The notes under the pieces were generated by a model, which did no database searches, was not told the DNA's origin, and was given only the letters and a program-made list of their open reading frames with translations. A stretch of 22,470 bases of DNA from contig WTXI01000480.1 in the NCBI GenBank assembly GCA_022376515.1, positions 1 to 22,470 of the forward strand. Direction: 5' to 3'. This DNA is from Lactifluus volemus. Lineage: Eukaryota; Basidiomycota; Agaricomycetes; Russulales; Russulaceae. Of the stretch, positions 20,350 through 22,470 are shown in pieces. Position 1 is the stretch's first letter, and every line of letters starts with the position of its first letter. Both the position numbers and the translations under genes were made by a program.

Positions 20350-22470
20350 TGTCAGGCAATCGCGAGAATGAGTCGAGCGAAGGTTACCCCTCCTTGCTCC
20401 CCAGATAACCTCCTCCCGCCGTTCTCTATACACCACACACACCCTCAGCAGCGCCAGGTGGTGATCCTCCTTCTCTTGAGCTGGCGGTGCAGCACGCTGC
20501 ACTGGGCGCAGACGCCAGGTCGAAAGCGGTGCCGCGGTCCATCCGTATCGTCAGCATGTAAGATTCTAGGTGGCCGGTACTGGTACCGGTGCTACCGGCC
20601 TTGGTGTTCGGGTGGTGTGAGTAGTGTTGGAGTGGGTGGTGCGAGTGGTACACGTCAACACGTGTCACGACGATGCGGGTAAGCAACCGCCACCCTCCCG
20701 TTTTTGTGTCCCGGCGGTCGTACTGCAGAGCAGGGACACCCTTGCCCACTTGTTTATTCTTATTCTTTTCGACAGACACCGGATGCTGCCTTCGCGCCGC
20801 CATCGCGACCCGGATCGCACACGAACTCTTCGCGATCCGTCCTGGAAATCTCACCTCCACTTTCACCTCTTTTACCCCTCTCCTTCTCTTTACCACGTCA
20901 ATTCGTTTGTTCGAGTGAGTTCGATTTATTTATGTGTTGTTTTAGCGTATTATAATTGAGGTCGCTAGAGTATCAAAGTTCCCGAAACCCCGAAGTAAGT
21001 TCTGGTCGTAACTGGGTCTTGGGCGCCGTTACCTATATTGCATACTGGACCATCTGGATATTCGGCGTCTTGCTTCGCTACGAGCTCATCTACCGTCGAT
21101 GGCGCTTTCGTGAGTCCCCGTTTCATCATCTTGCACACCTCCCCTCAGGCAAGTAATCATCTCAGGTCGTCCTGTCATCTTACCATCAATTTATCTTCCC
21201 CAGCTCTCAACTTGGGTCTCCATGGTCCTTCACCTGCTTTCGCTTCTTCCAGCACATCCGGAATTCGCCCTTCCCACTCGTCAACTCCAATGCCACCTCC
21301 GATCTGGGCCATCCTCCCATTTGCCGAGGGCTTGCTGTGCGACGCGCTCACAGAGACGTGCTACTTTTATTCCAGAACTTGTCGACGATCGTGGCCCTCC
21401 CTCCCGTGCGCAGGCTTGGCCTTGCGCTCCTCCTCTCGTTCTTCAGCCCCAAGGTAGGTTATTGACGTTGATCCGAGCATCGCACGACGTGACGGAACTT
21501 TTCTTCACACTGACACGGGTGCACTTTCTGGCTATGCCATAGTTGTGTTGATTGCCAATGCCACCTGGGCCGCCTGGAGGACCTCGTCATTCTACTTAGC
21601 TGGTACGTTTCCTCTTGCTCTCTCTCAATTCAACATCCTTGTGGATTGAGGTTCGCGCAGGGATGATCTCTGGATGTTCAGCGGGTATGGCTGCGGAGGA
21701 CTCCGCACACGCTGGGAGGAGGCGGAAATAGGTCGGACGGCCTCGATGGCCTCGAATTACAGCGGAAGGTCTGAAGTCGGCAGCACGGGTGGTGGTGGCG
21801 GCGCCGAGACGCTTCCGTGGGCTAATGCACCCTGCTGCGCGTGCTGGAAGCGTACGAATTTTTGTCTCACGCTTCGCGGCCGCGGACGACGACGCAGACG
21901 ACAGCCGCTGACCAGCACTCCGAGGGCGGCTTTGTTTTTGAGGGTATCGCGGTTGGTCTTGGCGTTGCGACGTCGCTGCAGCCGGTGTACAGGGACATTC
22001 TCCCGCGGGAACTGTTTGAAAGTCCGAGTCTGAAGGAGGGTCAGTCGCGCATCAGCAGCCAGGTTAATGGCCATGGACTCACGGCATCGCCACCAGAGGC
22101 TCATCTACATGATCAGAGGGAGGCAAAGCGCCGATCAAGAACCTGCCTTATCCTTTCGCTGGGTTCGGTTCGAGGGATAGCAGCGAGAAGGAACAGATTC
22201 CGTTCTCACCATCGCTGATAGAGAGCGAAGGAGGAGAACATGGTGGCGAGGAGGAAGATGAAGGGGATGTGGTGCGCGTGAGGATGAGGTGGAGAAAGAG
22301 CAGATCCGACGCTGCACACGAAGGTCCTCATCGTTCTCCGGCCGTGCGTCAAACTCACTCTCGAGCCTCGGACAGCCCATACCACTGTTACCCGTTCGCG
22401 TTTCGTCACCGGCACGCGCGGAAGCATGTCGTCCACGGGTTCGCCTCCGTTTGCCTTCTCGTTGACAGCC
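20350..22470 (+). pseudogene. Membrane-protein gene copy C, degenerate, runs off the window
   Basis: Copy C starts at NRENESSEGYPSLLPR (about 20360) and follows copy A closely. It shares with A the TAA at 20559-20561 in place of the B codon CAA, the 1-nt loss in the LPIYL exon near 21185, and the shortened FFSPE region near 21450. Lesions of its own include a missing base near 20527 (aaagcgg against aaagtcgg) and one C lost near 21374 (TATTCCAG). The region from ELFESP (22011) through GKAPIKNLPYPFAGFG to the acidic stretch reads well if an intron of about 55 nt (22062 to about 22118) is removed. The window ends within the GSPPFAFS segment. Confidence 0.78.

Larger units (their letters stand above)
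14397..22470. repeat. Segmental duplication, copy 2
   Basis: This is the partner of 1-7938, holding intact NLR2, the same spacer, the same plus/minus relic pair and membrane-gene copy C. The block probably extends past both stated limits: leftward through the rest of NLR2, whose partner sequence is outside the window, and rightward past the window end. Confidence 0.93.

Overview
The window looks like chromosomal DNA from a filamentous basidiomycete, most likely an Agaricomycete. The evidence is a large STAND/NLR-type gene built as Goodbye-like domain, NACHT and ankyrin repeats, cut by many introns of 49-64 nt with GT..AG ends. The genus cannot be read from the sequence.

Layout: positions 1-7938 and 14397-22470 are two copies of one segmental duplication, about 95% identical by eye in the well-conserved stretches. 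Each copy carries, in order, a minus-strand NLR gene, a spacer, a scrambled relic of a membrane-protein gene (a plus-strand 5' piece followed by an inverted middle piece), and a fuller but broken plus-strand copy of the same membrane-protein gene (copies A and C). Between the duplicates sits a third copy (B, about 9091-13103, plus strand), which has the longest open C-terminal exon but several frame breaks. B and NLR2 converge on a spacer of about 730 bp.

NLR2 (13838-19208, minus) is the best gene here. Eight exons splice into an uninterrupted 1661-residue model with a Walker A motif GKPGSGKS, a Walker B-like motif DALDE and about 25 ankyrin repeats. Eleven of these form a 99-bp array, most of whose units are near-identical, with a 297-bp higher-order unit. 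Its paralogue NLR1 (1-4708, minus) has the same exon structure, but single-base deletions break the ankyrin region, so as read it would give a protein of about 1109 residues. The core of the P-loop is encoded by a 25-nt microexon in both paralogues.

The membrane-protein family is not one I can name. It has a Pro-rich N-terminus, several hydrophobic segments, an acidic stretch and a long Ser/Ala/Arg-rich tail. Its repeated presence beside the NLRs may be a side effect of the duplication; a functional link is only a hypothesis. The likely story is birth-and-death evolution of a fungal NLR locus, with repeat shuffling in the ligand-sensing domain.
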